This document shows, piece after piece, positions 34,994 to 43,897 of a stretch of DNA of 64,000 nt. Location of the stretch: NCBI RefSeq assembly GCF_000698575.1, contig NZ_JFHD01000007.1:62001-126000 (forward strand). The letters run 5' to 3'. Positions within the stretch are counted from its first letter, which is position 1. Each line of letters starts with the position of its first letter. This DNA is from Caballeronia zhejiangensis (GTDB taxonomy: Bacteria; Pseudomonadota; Gammaproteobacteria; Burkholderiales; Burkholderiaceae). The notes below the pieces were generated by a model. It was not told the origin of the DNA, made no database searches, and was given only the letters and a program-made list of their open reading frames with translations. The translations under genes were made by a program, and so were the position numbers.

Positions 34994-35875
34994 ATGCTCA
35001 ACTATCGTCATCTGCATTATTTCTGGGTTGTCGTGAAGGAAGGCGGATTCGCGCGCGCAGCGGAACGGCTCGACATGGCGGTTCAAACCATCAGCGCGCA
35101 AGTGCGTGAGCTGGAAAAATCGCTCGGGCATCAACTGCTCAAGCCGGAAGGCCGCGGCGTCACGATGACCGAAGCGGGACAGGTGGCCTTCGCGCGTGCG
35201 GAGGAAATCTTTCATATTGGGCAGTCGATTCAGGACGAAGTGCGCGAGGCGGCGAGCGGCGCGCTCGCGCGTCTCGCGGTCGGCCTGTCGGATGGCATTT
35301 CGAAGCTTGCTGCGCACGCGCTGCTCGCGCCAGTGCTCGGCAATCCGTCGCTGCGTCTTCTGTGTCACGAAGGCGAGACCGACGAACTGCTCGGCGAACT
35401 GGCGCTGCATCGGCTCGATCTCGTGCTCGCGAGCCACCCCGCGCCGCACAATCACAATCTGCGTCTCACGAGCGAGCGGCTGATCGCCTCGCCGGTCGAC
35501 TGGTACGGGCCGGCTTCGATCGTGCGCAAGAGCGCGATCGATCGTTTCCCTGAAAGTCTCGCGTCGCTGCCCATTCTTTTGCCGACCGGCCATTCGTCGC
35601 TGCGGGCAAGGCTCGATCGATGGCTGGAGGCGCAAGGCATCGCGCCGCGCATCGTCGGCGAATTCGAGGACAGTGCGCTGATGGCCGTGTTCGGCGCGCG
35701 CGGCCTCGGGGTGTTTCCGCTCGCGGAATTCGGCGCGGGCGATGCGCCGCTGTTGCGCGGACTGCGCTGGCTCGGCCGCTCGCCGGACGTGAAAGAGGAA
35801 GTGCACGCGATCGTGTCGCGGCGCGGACGGCATCATCCGTTGACTCAGCAGGTGCTTGCGCGAGCCACGAGCTAA
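34994..35875 (+). CDS. LysR-family regulator, NhaR-like
   Basis: A 293-residue regulator with the NhaR-type start MLNYRHLHYFWVVVKEGGFA. The helix-turn-helix is AAERLDMAVQTISAQVRELE, then an effector domain. In enterobacteria NhaR activates a Na+/H+ antiporter gene in response to sodium. A cation/proton antiporter gene is about 2.4 kb away, but not adjacent. The nearest target is the divergent terC gene, whose start is 123 bases away. Confidence 0.88.
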   Translation: MLNYRHLHYFWVVVKEGGFARAAERLDMAVQTISAQVRELEKSLGHQLLKPEGRGVTMTEAGQVAFARAEEIFHIGQSIQDEVREAASGALARLAVGLSDGISKLAAHALLAPVLGNPSLRLLCHEGETDELLGELALHRLDLVLASHPAPHNHNLRLTSERLIASPVDWYGPASIVRKSAIDRFPESLASLPILLPTGHSSLRARLDRWLEAQGIAPRIVGEFEDSALMAVFGARGLGVFPLAEFGAGDAPLLRGLRWLGRSPDVKEEVHAIVSRRGRHHPLTQQVLARATS

Positions 35876-35969
35876 CTTCGGTTTTTTCGAAGCTTAGGTT
35901 CCGTTCAGTCTGCTTTTTCGGATCGCGACCGGCCTTTACGCTGAATCCATGTTCAACGAGGAGGCGTCA

Positions 35970-36380
35970 ATGAAAGTCCTGTTCAAGTCCCGCGACCCCG
36001 AAGCCATTGCGATGCACGAGCTTGCGAAAGCGCGCAGCGAATTCGTCTTTCGCCGTCTCGCGTGGCTGATCTCGAAGGCGACCGTCAGCTTGTCGGACAT
36101 CAACGGGCCGCGCGGCGGCGTCGACAAGCGCTGTCAGGTGGAAGTGCAGTTGAATCGGGAAAACAAGGTCGTCGCGACGTCGATTGCGCGCGACTGGCGC
36201 GGAGCCATCGATCTGGCGCTGGGGCGCGCCGTGCGCTCGCTGGTGCGCCGGCGTCAGCACGTCAAGCCGACGCGCCGCGTGCGTGCGCGCAGCCTCGCCT
36301 GGCATTTCGCGGAGGAGCCGGCGCTGCAGGAAGCAGTCGATCCCCGCGTGCGCCTGATGAGAAAGATGGCCGGCGCGTAA
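35970..36380 (+). CDS. HPF/S30AE-like ribosome-associated protein, putative
   Basis: A 136-residue basic protein. The order of segments (KATVSLSDINGPRGGVDKRC, VEVQLNRENKVVATSIARDW, AIDLALGRAVRSLVRRRQHV) resembles S30AE/HPF stationary-phase ribosome factors, where the central 'D-N-GPRGG-DK-C' stretch is common in a divergent subgroup. The C terminus is Arg-rich. AGGAGG seven bases before 35970 fixes the start. No partner gene is adjacent. Confidence 0.7.
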   Translation: MKVLFKSRDPEAIAMHELAKARSEFVFRRLAWLISKATVSLSDINGPRGGVDKRCQVEVQLNRENKVVATSIARDWRGAIDLALGRAVRSLVRRRQHVKPTRRVRARSLAWHFAEEPALQEAVDPRVRLMRKMAGA

Positions 36381-36387
36381 GCCGCGA

Positions 36388-37773
36388 TCACGCGGGTTTG
36401 CGGATCAGGAGCGGCGTGCGCGGCGCCGCATGTTCGATGGCTTCGAAGCCGCCTTCCGGCACCGAATCCATCGACATGAACAGCGCCCGCATCTCGGTGC
36501 TCAGGCCGTGAAAGTGACAGAGGAACGTGTTCCGGTCCGCGTAATACCAGGGCGTGTTCAGTTCGCGAAAGCTCACGAGTTCGGGCGAATCCATCTCGGG
36601 ACACAGACCGTGCGCGATCAGTTGCTCCATGAACACATACTGGTCGCCCTGACTCGAAAACGTGTACTGGATGTCCTCGATCTCGCGCACTTTCGCCAGC
36701 ACGGCGTCGAGCACGTTCGTATTCGCCTCGGTGTTGCGAAAGCCCATTACGCCCGAATTGAAACGCCAGCCGCAGATGTCCGCGGTCAGCACGCGTTCGC
36801 GCCCTTCGGTGAACTTCTCCAGTTTCACGCTCCGGTTCATCGCGATGATGTCCGCGTCCATCCAGAAAACCCATTCGTGCTGCGGCAGGTACTTGCTGAG
36901 AAGAAAAGGCTTGGCCCAGTTGCCGCACGCATCGCGGCCGAAATCGGCCGGCACTTCGCGATGCACGTAAAGCGTATAACCGTGCTGCTCGCAGTACGCA
37001 CGCAGACTCGCTTCGCCGAAGCGCGCATAGCTCGCGATGTTGGGCGTATAGAGCATCACGACCGCGATCGGACGTCCCGGCTGATACACCGAAAGCGGCT
37101 CGTTCGAATCGCTCGACATCGGCGCTGCATCGTCGAAAAAGCGAAGATCGCCTGACGCGTGACACGCGCTCACATGCCGCGCGAACACCGCGCGCCACAG
37201 CGGCCCGTACTTGCTGTAAAGGCGCGGCGTGTAGACGATCGACACCGCGACGACTTCGCGGCCACGAATATCCGGATGCTGGCTCGCCCACATCGACGCG
37301 ATCGGCACCACGCCGTTCAGGTCGTCCCAGTCGGGCACGGTCGGCAGGGCTTCGAGCAGTTCCTCTTCCGTGACGAACTTGCCGTATTCGAAGTATTTGC
37401 GGCATTGCGCGGCGAAGCCACGAATCATGCGCCGGTTCTCTTCATTGTTTCGCAGCACGAACATCTCGGTGTTAATGCCGAAATGCCCTTTCGTGACCAG
37501 GACGTCGCGGTCCGCCATGATCGGCTCGAAGTCGTGAAAGCGGAGGAACAACGCGTTTTCCGTGGCGAAAATGACGAGTTCGCCCTCTTCGGCCTCCCGC
37601 AGTACGTCGTTCAGCAACTGGTATTTGTAGAGCGTGCGCAATTCGAGCGAATCGACGCAGCCGGATATCGGCTCGAAACGATGCTTCGCGTTCGCGCGCC
37701 GGCAATATTCGATGTGATTGTCGAGCGATGATGTCGCGTTGCGATCGGAGAAACAGCTAACCAGAGTCACCAT
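36388..37773 (-). CDS. Glycosyltransferase with GMA12/MNN10-like domain and a second degenerate half
   Basis: A 461-residue soluble protein in two similar halves. Residues about 236-440 form a GT-A-type domain with the DxD metal motif Asp306-Ala-Asp308 (EWVFWMDADIIAMN) and CGWRFNSGVMGFRNTEAN, typical of galactosyl/mannosyltransferases of the GMA12/MNN10 group. Residues about 1-210 echo this pattern (GELVIFATENALFLRF, GHFGINTEMFVLRNNEEN) but have TEN in place of DxD. It may modify a surface polysaccharide or protein. No polysaccharide gene cluster surrounds it. Confidence 0.75.
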   Translation of the reverse strand: MVTLVSCFSDRNATSSLDNHIEYCRRANAKHRFEPISGCVDSLELRTLYKYQLLNDVLREAEEGELVIFATENALFLRFHDFEPIMADRDVLVTKGHFGINTEMFVLRNNEENRRMIRGFAAQCRKYFEYGKFVTEEELLEALPTVPDWDDLNGVVPIASMWASQHPDIRGREVVAVSIVYTPRLYSKYGPLWRAVFARHVSACHASGDLRFFDDAAPMSSDSNEPLSVYQPGRPIAVVMLYTPNIASYARFGEASLRAYCEQHGYTLYVHREVPADFGRDACGNWAKPFLLSKYLPQHEWVFWMDADIIAMNRSVKLEKFTEGRERVLTADICGWRFNSGVMGFRNTEANTNVLDAVLAKVREIEDIQYTFSSQGDQYVFMEQLIAHGLCPEMDSPELVSFRELNTPWYYADRNTFLCHFHGLSTEMRALFMSMDSVPEGGFEAIEHAAPRTPLLIRKPA

Positions 37774-38297
37774 GGCGGTTCAACAGTCGGAAGACGGAAA
37801 GCGAGCAGATACGGACGACCCGCCCGGATGGAACATCCGAGCTTATCCGGCCCGTCTCGTGGATTTGTAAATTATTGCGTCAAATCAGCGGATTGCCCCT
37901 AGGAATAGGCCGATTCTCAGCATTTCTTGAGACGGGTCGACGGCGCGGTCAGCGATGCTATTGCGTGTGTTCTTGTCAATCCGCAGTAGGTGGTCGCGGC
38001 GGCGTTCGTGTGCGCGACGTCGAGTCTCGCGTCGTTCGGACATCTCGCGGGGAAACCGGCGCTCGCGTGGCTGTCGCTGAGTGCGCTCTTTGTGACGGGC
38101 ACCGGCACGGGCGGCGCGATGCTCGGCGCGCCTGGTTGCCGCCGCGCATTTTTGAAGCGGTAGCCGGGCCGGTCGCGATCGCTGCGGTCAGCGTGTGCGC
38201 GCTCGTGGTGTATCGCGCGCGGCATCCGGCGACGCCGGACGGCGCCGCGGCGGCGACTTCGGGCGAGCCGCGCACGAGCGGCGCCTGAGCGACGGCA
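37774..38297. other. Gene-poor stretch with possible decayed membrane-protein fragments
   Basis: No intact gene is supported. Two forward fragments in different frames look like pieces of membrane helices: one from about 37990 (VVAAAFVCATSSLASFGHLA, then LAWLSLSALFVTGTGTGGAM) ending TAG at 38161, and one ending at 38288 (GPVAIAAVSVCALVVYRARH). A frameshift between them would explain this. A stop lies directly before the first fragment, so there is no clear start. Confidence 0.35.
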
Positions 38298-38537
38298 TCA
38301 GCCCGACACCGCCACGCGCGGCGCGCGCATCGCGGATGCGCCGTCGAGTTCCGCCTTGCCGCATTCGAACGCGAAGTTCGCGGCGGCCTGCGCCGTCGCA
38401 AACGCGCGCATCGGCCCGATCGCGCGCCGCACGCCGCCCGGCCGCTCGATCAGAAGCGTCGCGACGAATTCTCCAGCCCGATGCTGGACGATGACCGAAA
38501 GCTCACAGCCTCGATATTCGATTGGGGTGGAGTCCAT
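38298..38537 (-). CDS. Hypothetical protein, small soluble
   Basis: A 79-residue protein beginning MDSTPIEYRGCELSVIVQHR, with AGEFVATLLIERPGGVRRAI and ATAQAAANFAFECGKAEL. It looks like one beta-sheet plus a helix, similar in style to short Burkholderiaceae-restricted proteins with conserved Tyr-Arg-Gly starts. No function is known to me. ATG at 38537 has GAGG upstream; the frame extends to 38585. Confidence 0.55.
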   Translation of the reverse strand: MDSTPIEYRGCELSVIVQHRAGEFVATLLIERPGGVRRAIGPMRAFATAQAAANFAFECGKAELDGASAMRAPRVAVSG

Positions 38538-38781
38538 CGCTGACCTCGTTTGCCTGAATGCACTGGGAGAACTCAATCTACGCAAGGTCCGCGAAACGCG
38601 TAACCCCGCGTGTGAGTGGCTGCGAACGCATGCCGAGCGATTGTTCCGCGCAAACGTTTCACCTTGCCGTCGGTGGAAATAGGAATTAGTCAGAACTTTG
38701 CGGGAGTTTTCCTAAGTCTGTATCCTGCATCGGAACAGACCGCACGAAAGTTGCCGGAACCTTCCGAATCCGACCTCGCCG

Positions 38782-39786
38782 ATGACAAGAACCCAGAACG
38801 AACGACATTGCAGAACGGCCCTTCGCGCGATCGCTTTCGCGCTACTCGGCATTGCGAGCAGCGCGGCTCACTCGCAGGAATTTTCGTTTCTGGCTGGCGC
38901 ACTCCAGAGCAGCAGCCAGAACACGTATTCGTGGGAAGCGAATTATCGTGAAGGGCTCGGGCCTTACGCCGCCTGGAGCTTTTCCTGGCTCAATGAGGGC
39001 CATATTCCCGATCATCACCGTGACGGGCAGGCGCTGCAGTTATGGGGACGCCTGCCGCTCTGGAACGAGCGGCTGGAATTGTCGGCGGGCGCCGGGCCGT
39101 ATCGCTATTTCGATACGAGCGAGGCGCAGTCGGGCGGCGAATACTCGAACACGCACGGCTGGGGCGCGATGTTCACGCTGCGCGCGGCGTATTACTTCGA
39201 CAACCGCTGGATCGCGGAGATGAAGCTCAATCGCGTGCAGGCATTCGGCGGTCCCGACACGACCGCGCTGCTCTTCGGCATCGGCTATCAGCTCGACGCG
39301 CCCGAAGGACGCGGACCGCGCGCGCGCCCCGTGTCGCGCACGACCAACGTCACCAACAACGAAGTCACGGTGATGCTCGGCACGACGATCCTCAACAGTC
39401 CCGACTCGGAAACGAATCTGGCGGAGAGCATCGAATATCGGCGCGGATTGTGGCGTTACTTCGACTTCACCGCGTCGTATCTGCACGAAGGCGGCCACGT
39501 CCAGTCGCGCCGCGACGGCGTTGCCGCGCAACTCTGGGCGACGCGCGCGTTCTTGAATGACAAGCTGACGCTCGGCGTCGGCGCGGGGCCGTATCTGTCG
39601 ATTACGCAGAACGACGATCTGGCGCAGAACCGCACCGGCGACGGACGCTTCTCCGGTCTCGTATCGGTGTCGGCGAGTTACCGCTTCTCGGATCGATGGC
39701 TCGCGCGCGTGACGTGGAATCGCATGGTCACGCGTTACGACCGCGATGCGGACATCATCGAAGCGGGCTTCGGCGTGCGTTTCTAG
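38782..39786 (+). CDS. Outer-membrane beta-barrel protein with internal duplication
   Basis: A 334-residue exported protein (leader about 1-31, ending AAHSQ). Two homologous halves of about 140 residues, 33-172 and 193-334, share the same pattern: WLNEGHIPDHHRDGQALQLW matches YLHEGGHVQSRRDGVAAQLW, and LSAGAGPYRYFDT matches LGVGAGPYLSITQ. Each half ends in an amphipathic strand (FGIGYQL, FGVRF), and the last residue is Phe as in outer-membrane barrels. The link between halves is RARPVSRTTNVTNNE. No enzyme motif seen. No clear ribosome site. Confidence 0.7.
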   Translation: MTRTQNERHCRTALRAIAFALLGIASSAAHSQEFSFLAGALQSSSQNTYSWEANYREGLGPYAAWSFSWLNEGHIPDHHRDGQALQLWGRLPLWNERLELSAGAGPYRYFDTSEAQSGGEYSNTHGWGAMFTLRAAYYFDNRWIAEMKLNRVQAFGGPDTTALLFGIGYQLDAPEGRGPRARPVSRTTNVTNNEVTVMLGTTILNSPDSETNLAESIEYRRGLWRYFDFTASYLHEGGHVQSRRDGVAAQLWATRAFLNDKLTLGVGAGPYLSITQNDDLAQNRTGDGRFSGLVSVSASYRFSDRWLARVTWNRMVTRYDRDADIIEAGFGVRF

Positions 39787-39795
39787 ACTCGGAAC

Positions 39796-42183
39796 TCAGA
39801 ACAGCTCTTTCTGACCGGACATCAGCGCGGTGAAATCGTCGCGCAGGAAAGGCAGAATGCCGTCCGCGACCGGCTGAAGCTGCTTGCTGACGTAGTGCTC
39901 GTAGTCGATCGGCGCGTGGCGCGCTTCCACCGGTTCGGGACCGACCGCCGTCATCACATAGCTGATCCAGCCGCCGTTCTGATATTGCAGCGGGCGTCCG
40001 GCACGCGCGTTGTACTCATCGGCGATGCGCGCGGCGCGCACATGCGGCGGCACATTACGCTGATAGTCGCCGAGCGTGCGGCGCAGGCGCTTGCGATAGA
40101 CGAGCAGTTCGTCCAGCTCGCCGCGCCGCGTGCGTCCGACGTAATCGCGCACGTAGTCCGCGTATGCCTCACCCTTGAATACGCGCAGGTAAAGCTCCTG
40201 CTGGAAGCGTTGCGCGAGCGGCGTCCAGTCGGTGCGCACCGTTTCGAGCCCTTTGTAGATGATTTCCTCGGTGCCGTCGGCGCGCGTCGTGAGGCCGGCG
40301 TAGCGCTTCTTGCTGCCCTCTTCCGTGCCGCGGATCGTCGGCATCAGAAAACGCGTGAAATGCGTTTCGAACTGCAATTCCAGCGCGCTGTCGAGCCCGA
40401 AGGTCTCGCGCAAATGCTCGCGCCAGTATTCGTTGACATGCGCGACGAGCGCGCGGCCGATGCGCCCCGCGTCTTCCTCGCTGCGCGCGCGCCTCAGCCA
40501 GACGAAAGTGGAATCCGTATCGCCGTAGATGACGCCGTAGCCGCGCGCTTCGATCAGCTCGCGCGTGCGATGCATGATTTCGTGACCGCGCATGGTGATC
40601 GACGACGCGAGACGCGGATCGAAAAAGCGGCAGCCGCTCGATCCGAGCACGCCGTAGAACGAATTCATGATGATCTTCAGCGCCTGCGACAGCGGCTTGT
40701 TGCGCTGACGCTTCGCCGCTTCGCGCGCTTCCCACACTTGCGCGACGATCGCGGGCAGACAGTGCGTGTCGCGTGAAAATCGCGCGCCGCGAAAGCCGGG
40801 AACCGTGGCGGTCTCGTCGGAAGCCGCCATGCCTTGCGCGAGCCCGGCCGGATCGATCAGAAACGTGCGGATGATCGACGGATACAGGCTCTTGTAATCG
40901 AGCACGAGCACGGAATCGTAGAGACCGGGACGCGAATCCATGACGAAGCCGCCGGGACTGGCTTCCTCGGGCACGTCGCCGAGATTCGGCGCGACATAGC
41001 CGAGCCGATGCATCCGCGGCATATACAGATGCGTGAACGCCGCGACCGATCCGCCGCTGCGATCCGCCTGCAAACCGGTGACGGTCGCGCGCTCCAGCAA
41101 AAACGGCAGCAGTTCGGTCTTGTCGAAAACTTTCGTGACGAGCTCGCAGTCGTTCAGGTTGTAACGCGCGAGCGCGGGCTTGTCTTCCTGAAAGCGCCGC
41201 TCGATCTCGTCCATGCGCGCGTACGGACTGTCGATGGCCTTGCCCTCGCCTAACAGCGATTGCGCGACGTACTCCAGGCTGAACGACGGAAAATTCCACG
41301 TCGCCGAACGCAGCGCCTCGATGCCGTCGATGACGAGCCTGCCCGCGATCGACACGAACCAGTGATTGCGCTTCATGCCGTGCTCGCGCCATTCGACCGT
41401 GCCGCCGTCGCGGCCGAGCGTAAGCGGCACGCCGTAGTCGTCGGCGTGCCGCTGGAGGATGCGCAAGTCGAACTGCACGACATTCCAGCCGATGATCGCG
41501 TCCGGATCGTGATGCGCGATCCACGCGTTGAAGCGGCGCAACATGTCGGCGCGGGTGTCGCAATAGTCGAGCGCGAAATCCGCTGGCTCGGCGGCGCCGG
41601 TCGGCGGTCCGAGCATGTACACCTGACGCGCGCCGCAGCCTTCGAGCGCGATCGAATAGAGATCGCCCTTCACGCTCGTTTCGATATCGAGCGACACGAC
41701 GCTCAGCGACGGCCGGTAATCCGGCGCGGGCTTCAGTTCGCTGCAAATGTAACCGTCGCGCGGCGCGCCTTCGAACGACACCGGCGCCGTGATAAAGCGC
41801 TCCATCAGATAGCGCTCGTGCGGACGGATATCGGCCTCGAAGACATTGACGCCGGCGCTTCTCAGGTTCTTTTCGAGCGCGAGTAACTGACGATACTGCG
41901 GGCAGTAAAGCCCGAGCACCGGCTTTTGACGGAAGTCCTTGAGCGGCAGCTCGCGCAGATACGTGTCGCGCACGCCGGCGACGACAGGCTCCGCCTTCGC
42001 GCGATCTTCGGCGCGAATGAACGCGACGCTCGTCTGCGTCGCGATGCGGATCTTTCTCGGGCCGTCGTCGGTCGCGAGCCAGAAATCGACTTCCGTCCCT
42101 GCCGCGGTGTCGCGCCAGTGGCGAGTCAGCAGAAAACCCTGTTGTGCGGTAGCCAAGCCGTTATCTTCGAGAGCGCGTGCCAT
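39796..42183 (-). CDS. polB: DNA polymerase II (family B)
   Basis: A 795-residue family B DNA polymerase. The 3'-5' exonuclease shows Exo [20 protein letters not shown] and Exo [16 protein letters not shown]. The polymerase shows motif [16 protein letters not shown], the fingers [20 protein letters not shown] and motif [13 protein letters not shown] with both catalytic Asp. Length matches E. coli Pol II (783), used in damage tolerance and fork restart. No LexA-like box was seen immediately upstream, where the flhC terminator ends instead. Confidence 0.95.
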   Translation of the reverse strand: MARALEDNGLATAQQGFLLTRHWRDTAAGTEVDFWLATDDGPRKIRIATQTSVAFIRAEDRAKAEPVVAGVRDTYLRELPLKDFRQKPVLGLYCPQYRQLLALEKNLRSAGVNVFEADIRPHERYLMERFITAPVSFEGAPRDGYICSELKPAPDYRPSLSVVSLDIETSVKGDLYSIALEGCGARQVYMLGPPTGAAEPADFALDYCDTRADMLRRFNAWIAHHDPDAIIGWNVVQFDLRILQRHADDYGVPLTLGRDGGTVEWREHGMKRNHWFVSIAGRLVIDGIEALRSATWNFPSFSLEYVAQSLLGEGKAIDSPYARMDEIERRFQEDKPALARYNLNDCELVTKVFDKTELLPFLLERATVTGLQADRSGGSVAAFTHLYMPRMHRLGYVAPNLGDVPEEASPGGFVMDSRPGLYDSVLVLDYKSLYPSIIRTFLIDPAGLAQGMAASDETATVPGFRGARFSRDTHCLPAIVAQVWEAREAAKRQRNKPLSQALKIIMNSFYGVLGSSGCRFFDPRLASSITMRGHEIMHRTRELIEARGYGVIYGDTDSTFVWLRRARSEEDAGRIGRALVAHVNEYWREHLRETFGLDSALELQFETHFTRFLMPTIRGTEEGSKKRYAGLTTRADGTEEIIYKGLETVRTDWTPLAQRFQQELYLRVFKGEAYADYVRDYVGRTRRGELDELLVYRKRLRRTLGDYQRNVPPHVRAARIADEYNARAGRPLQYQNGGWISYVMTAVGPEPVEARHAPIDYEHYVSKQLQPVADGILPFLRDDFTALMSGQKELF

Positions 42184-42205
42184 CGAAGCATTTTACTGGG
42201 CGGCA

Positions 42206-42241
42206 AAACAAAAAAGCCCGGCACGCCAATCGGCGCCGGGC
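42206..42241 (-). terminator. Terminator after flhC
   Basis: On the minus strand the stem AGCCCGGC / GCCGGGCT (outer 8 bp) closes a GC-rich loop and is followed by TTTTTTGTTTT. It lies between flhC and polB, so polB needs its own promoter. Confidence 0.85.
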
Positions 42242-42347
42242 TATGGATTCGGGAAAACGGACGAGAAGTAAAACGCGGTAGCGGCGAGCCGGACATCCAC
42301 CATCCTCGCGGACAGTCCCCGGAAGGAACGCCGGCGGCCGCTACCGC

Positions 42348-43019
42348 CTAAGCAGCCTGTGCGACCAGGCTAGCTCGTTGCGGCTGTAACGCCGCTACTG
42401 CCGCTACGTTAGCGAGTACCGTGTGCTCCGCATGCTCCGGCACTTCGTTCTTCGACATCACTACCTCCAGCGCGGCTTCTTTGCTGGCCTGTTTCGCGGC
42501 CGCCGCTTTCTTGGTCTTCCCCGCGCGTGACGGCGGCTGGCAGGCCCCGCACACCACGTTGTTCTGCAAATCATGTTTGTGTGCGACAAACTTCCCGGTG
42601 CAGCGGCAGCAAGCCGTCATCTGCAGCATGCCCGCGTCGAAGAAGCGCACAAGAGTCCAGGCCCGCGTAAGATCGAGTACCGCCTCGGCGCCGCTATGGT
42701 TGCAGTGCTCGAGATACAGCCGATACCCCTTGGTCAACGCATCGAGATGCGAACAGCCGGCTTCGTTCTTCAGGAACGTATAGGTGTTATAGAAAAGCGA
42801 TGCGTGGATATTGGCGAGCCACGTCATGTACCAGTCGGCCGAGAACGGCAGCATGCCCTTCGGCGGCGACACGCCCTTCACTTCGCGATACAGGCGGATC
42901 ATGCGATCGCGCGAGAGCGTGAGTTCGCTCTCCAGCACTTGCATGCGCGCGCCGAGCTCGATCAGCGCGATGGCGCGGAACACTTCCTGGGCGTCTTCAG
43001 TGAGGCTCTTCTTCAGCAT
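42348..43019 (-). CDS. flhC: Flagellar master regulator subunit FlhC
   Basis: A 223-residue partner of FlhD. The complex binds DNA and activates class II flagellar promoters. Seen: ALIELGARMQVLESELTLSR, SPPKGMLPFSADWYMTW, LDLTRAWTLVRFFDAGMLQM and the zinc cysteines (Cys137/138/140 and Cys157/160 in CGACQPPSR). The last 58 residues form a Lys/Ala-rich then hydrophobic tail that E. coli FlhC (192 residues) lacks. ATG at 43019 has GGAG seven bases upstream; GTG 43037 and ATG 43034 are in frame. It follows flhD with an 18-base gap. Confidence 0.94.
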   Translation of the reverse strand: MLKKSLTEDAQEVFRAIALIELGARMQVLESELTLSRDRMIRLYREVKGVSPPKGMLPFSADWYMTWLANIHASLFYNTYTFLKNEAGCSHLDALTKGYRLYLEHCNHSGAEAVLDLTRAWTLVRFFDAGMLQMTACCRCTGKFVAHKHDLQNNVVCGACQPPSRAGKTKKAAAAKQASKEAALEVVMSKNEVPEHAEHTVLANVAAVAALQPQRASLVAQAA

Positions 43020-43037
43020 GGCTCGCTCCGTCATCAC

Positions 43038-43355
43038 TTAAGCGAACTGTTCGGCCGGCTGGCCAGCCAGCAGGATTGCCGCGTGCGTCGGCGCGATGTC
43101 CGCGTTCTTCGCGGGCTGCACCAAGGCCGACAGCATCGTGTGATCGTTGAAGCGGAATGCGCAAAGCAGGTTATCCGACGACGCGAGCTTGACGACCTGT
43201 GCGAGCGTGAGCCCCGACAGCAGATCGGCGAGTTCCGCCGACAGACCGAGCCGGAACATGCCGATGGCGCGGTCTTCGCGCAGCAGACGCTGCGCGAGCA
43301 TGATGTACGACAAATTGATTTCCCGGATCGATTCCAGCGTTTCGCGACCGTTCAT
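43038..43355 (-). CDS. flhD: Flagellar master regulator subunit FlhD
   Basis: A 105-residue helical protein: IREINLSYIMLAQRLLREDR, AIGMFRLGLSAELADLLSGL and LCAFRFNDHTMLSAL match FlhD. It forms the FlhD4C2 activator with the next gene. A long upstream region with several inverted repeats (43356-43893) suggests complex control, as is usual for this operon. Confidence 0.94.
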   Translation of the reverse strand: MNGRETLESIREINLSYIMLAQRLLREDRAIGMFRLGLSAELADLLSGLTLAQVVKLASSDNLLCAFRFNDHTMLSALVQPAKNADIAPTHAAILLAGQPAEQFA

Positions 43356-43893
43356 GGTTGCAACTTCCAGTAAATCCCCGATTTCCCGCCGGCTTTTTGC
43401 CGATGTCTTTTTTGTGCCTCACCGGACTCGTTCTGCCCGGCTACGTACCGCGTAATCTTTGTTTCAGTGCGTTACATCTTGTAACAACCACTGTGAGACG
43501 GATTCTAAGAACTGTCTGAACCTAAAGCAAGAGTGTCTCAATAATATTTTGTTGCAAACAACACTTTAGGTCGGTAATTTTTTCGGTCTGGAGAATTTGA
43601 CCGATTCTTTGATCCGGTGCGTATTTGTCTAACGTTTGCGAGGTCCGCCCGGCGCGGCTTCGTTTTTATCTTAATAATCGCCTTCCGCGCCATATAACGG
43701 GCATTTACGGGATTCCGTTGACGCCAAGACCCAGCTTTTATTCGCCATTCATCGGACGTGAAAGAGCAAAAAAATGCCGCGAAATCGGCGATTACCGATC
43801 CGCGGCAGGTTAGGTAATAGTTACTTGGTCGCAGTAACAGAGTTGTTACTGCCAGAAACATGGCCTTGTTACCGGCTTTGTAACGCCGTGGCG
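43356..43893. other. Long AT-richer control region upstream of flhDC
   Basis: No gene is supported. GC content drops clearly, especially around 43440-43640. Inverted repeats seen: CCTAAAG at 43521-43527 with CTTTAGG at 43564-43570; CGGTC / GACCG around 43584-43603; and GTTAC/GTAAC pairs from 43810 onwards. It separates flhD from a NUP-family gene on the same strand and probably holds the flhDC promoter and regulator sites. An AT-rich tract here is also a natural H-NS target. Confidence 0.55.
43831..43852. repeat. Inverted repeat GCAGTAAC-N6-GTTACTGC
   Basis: Perfect 8-bp arms with a 6-base spacer. It is one of a set of GTTAC/GTAAC motifs between 43810 and 43897. Confidence 0.6.
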
Positions 43894-43897
43894 TTAC
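43880..43897. repeat. Inverted repeat GTAACGCC-GT-GGCGTTAC overlapping a stop codon
   Basis: Perfect 8-bp arms with a 2-base spacer. The right arm contains the stop codon of the NUP-family gene. A further GTTAC lies at 43868-43872. It may act as a terminator stem (no T run on the minus strand) or a protein site. Confidence 0.5.

Noticed and set aside
34994..35875. NhaR-like gene as dedicated regulator of the antiporter at 30973
   Set aside because: They are 2.4 kb apart with two other genes between; proximity to terC is closer, so only a tentative note was kept.
43880..43897. CRISPR-like or IS-end repeat array around the GTTAC motifs
   Set aside because: Motifs are short, irregularly spaced and lack constant spacers or a transposase; they look like regulatory inverted repeats instead.
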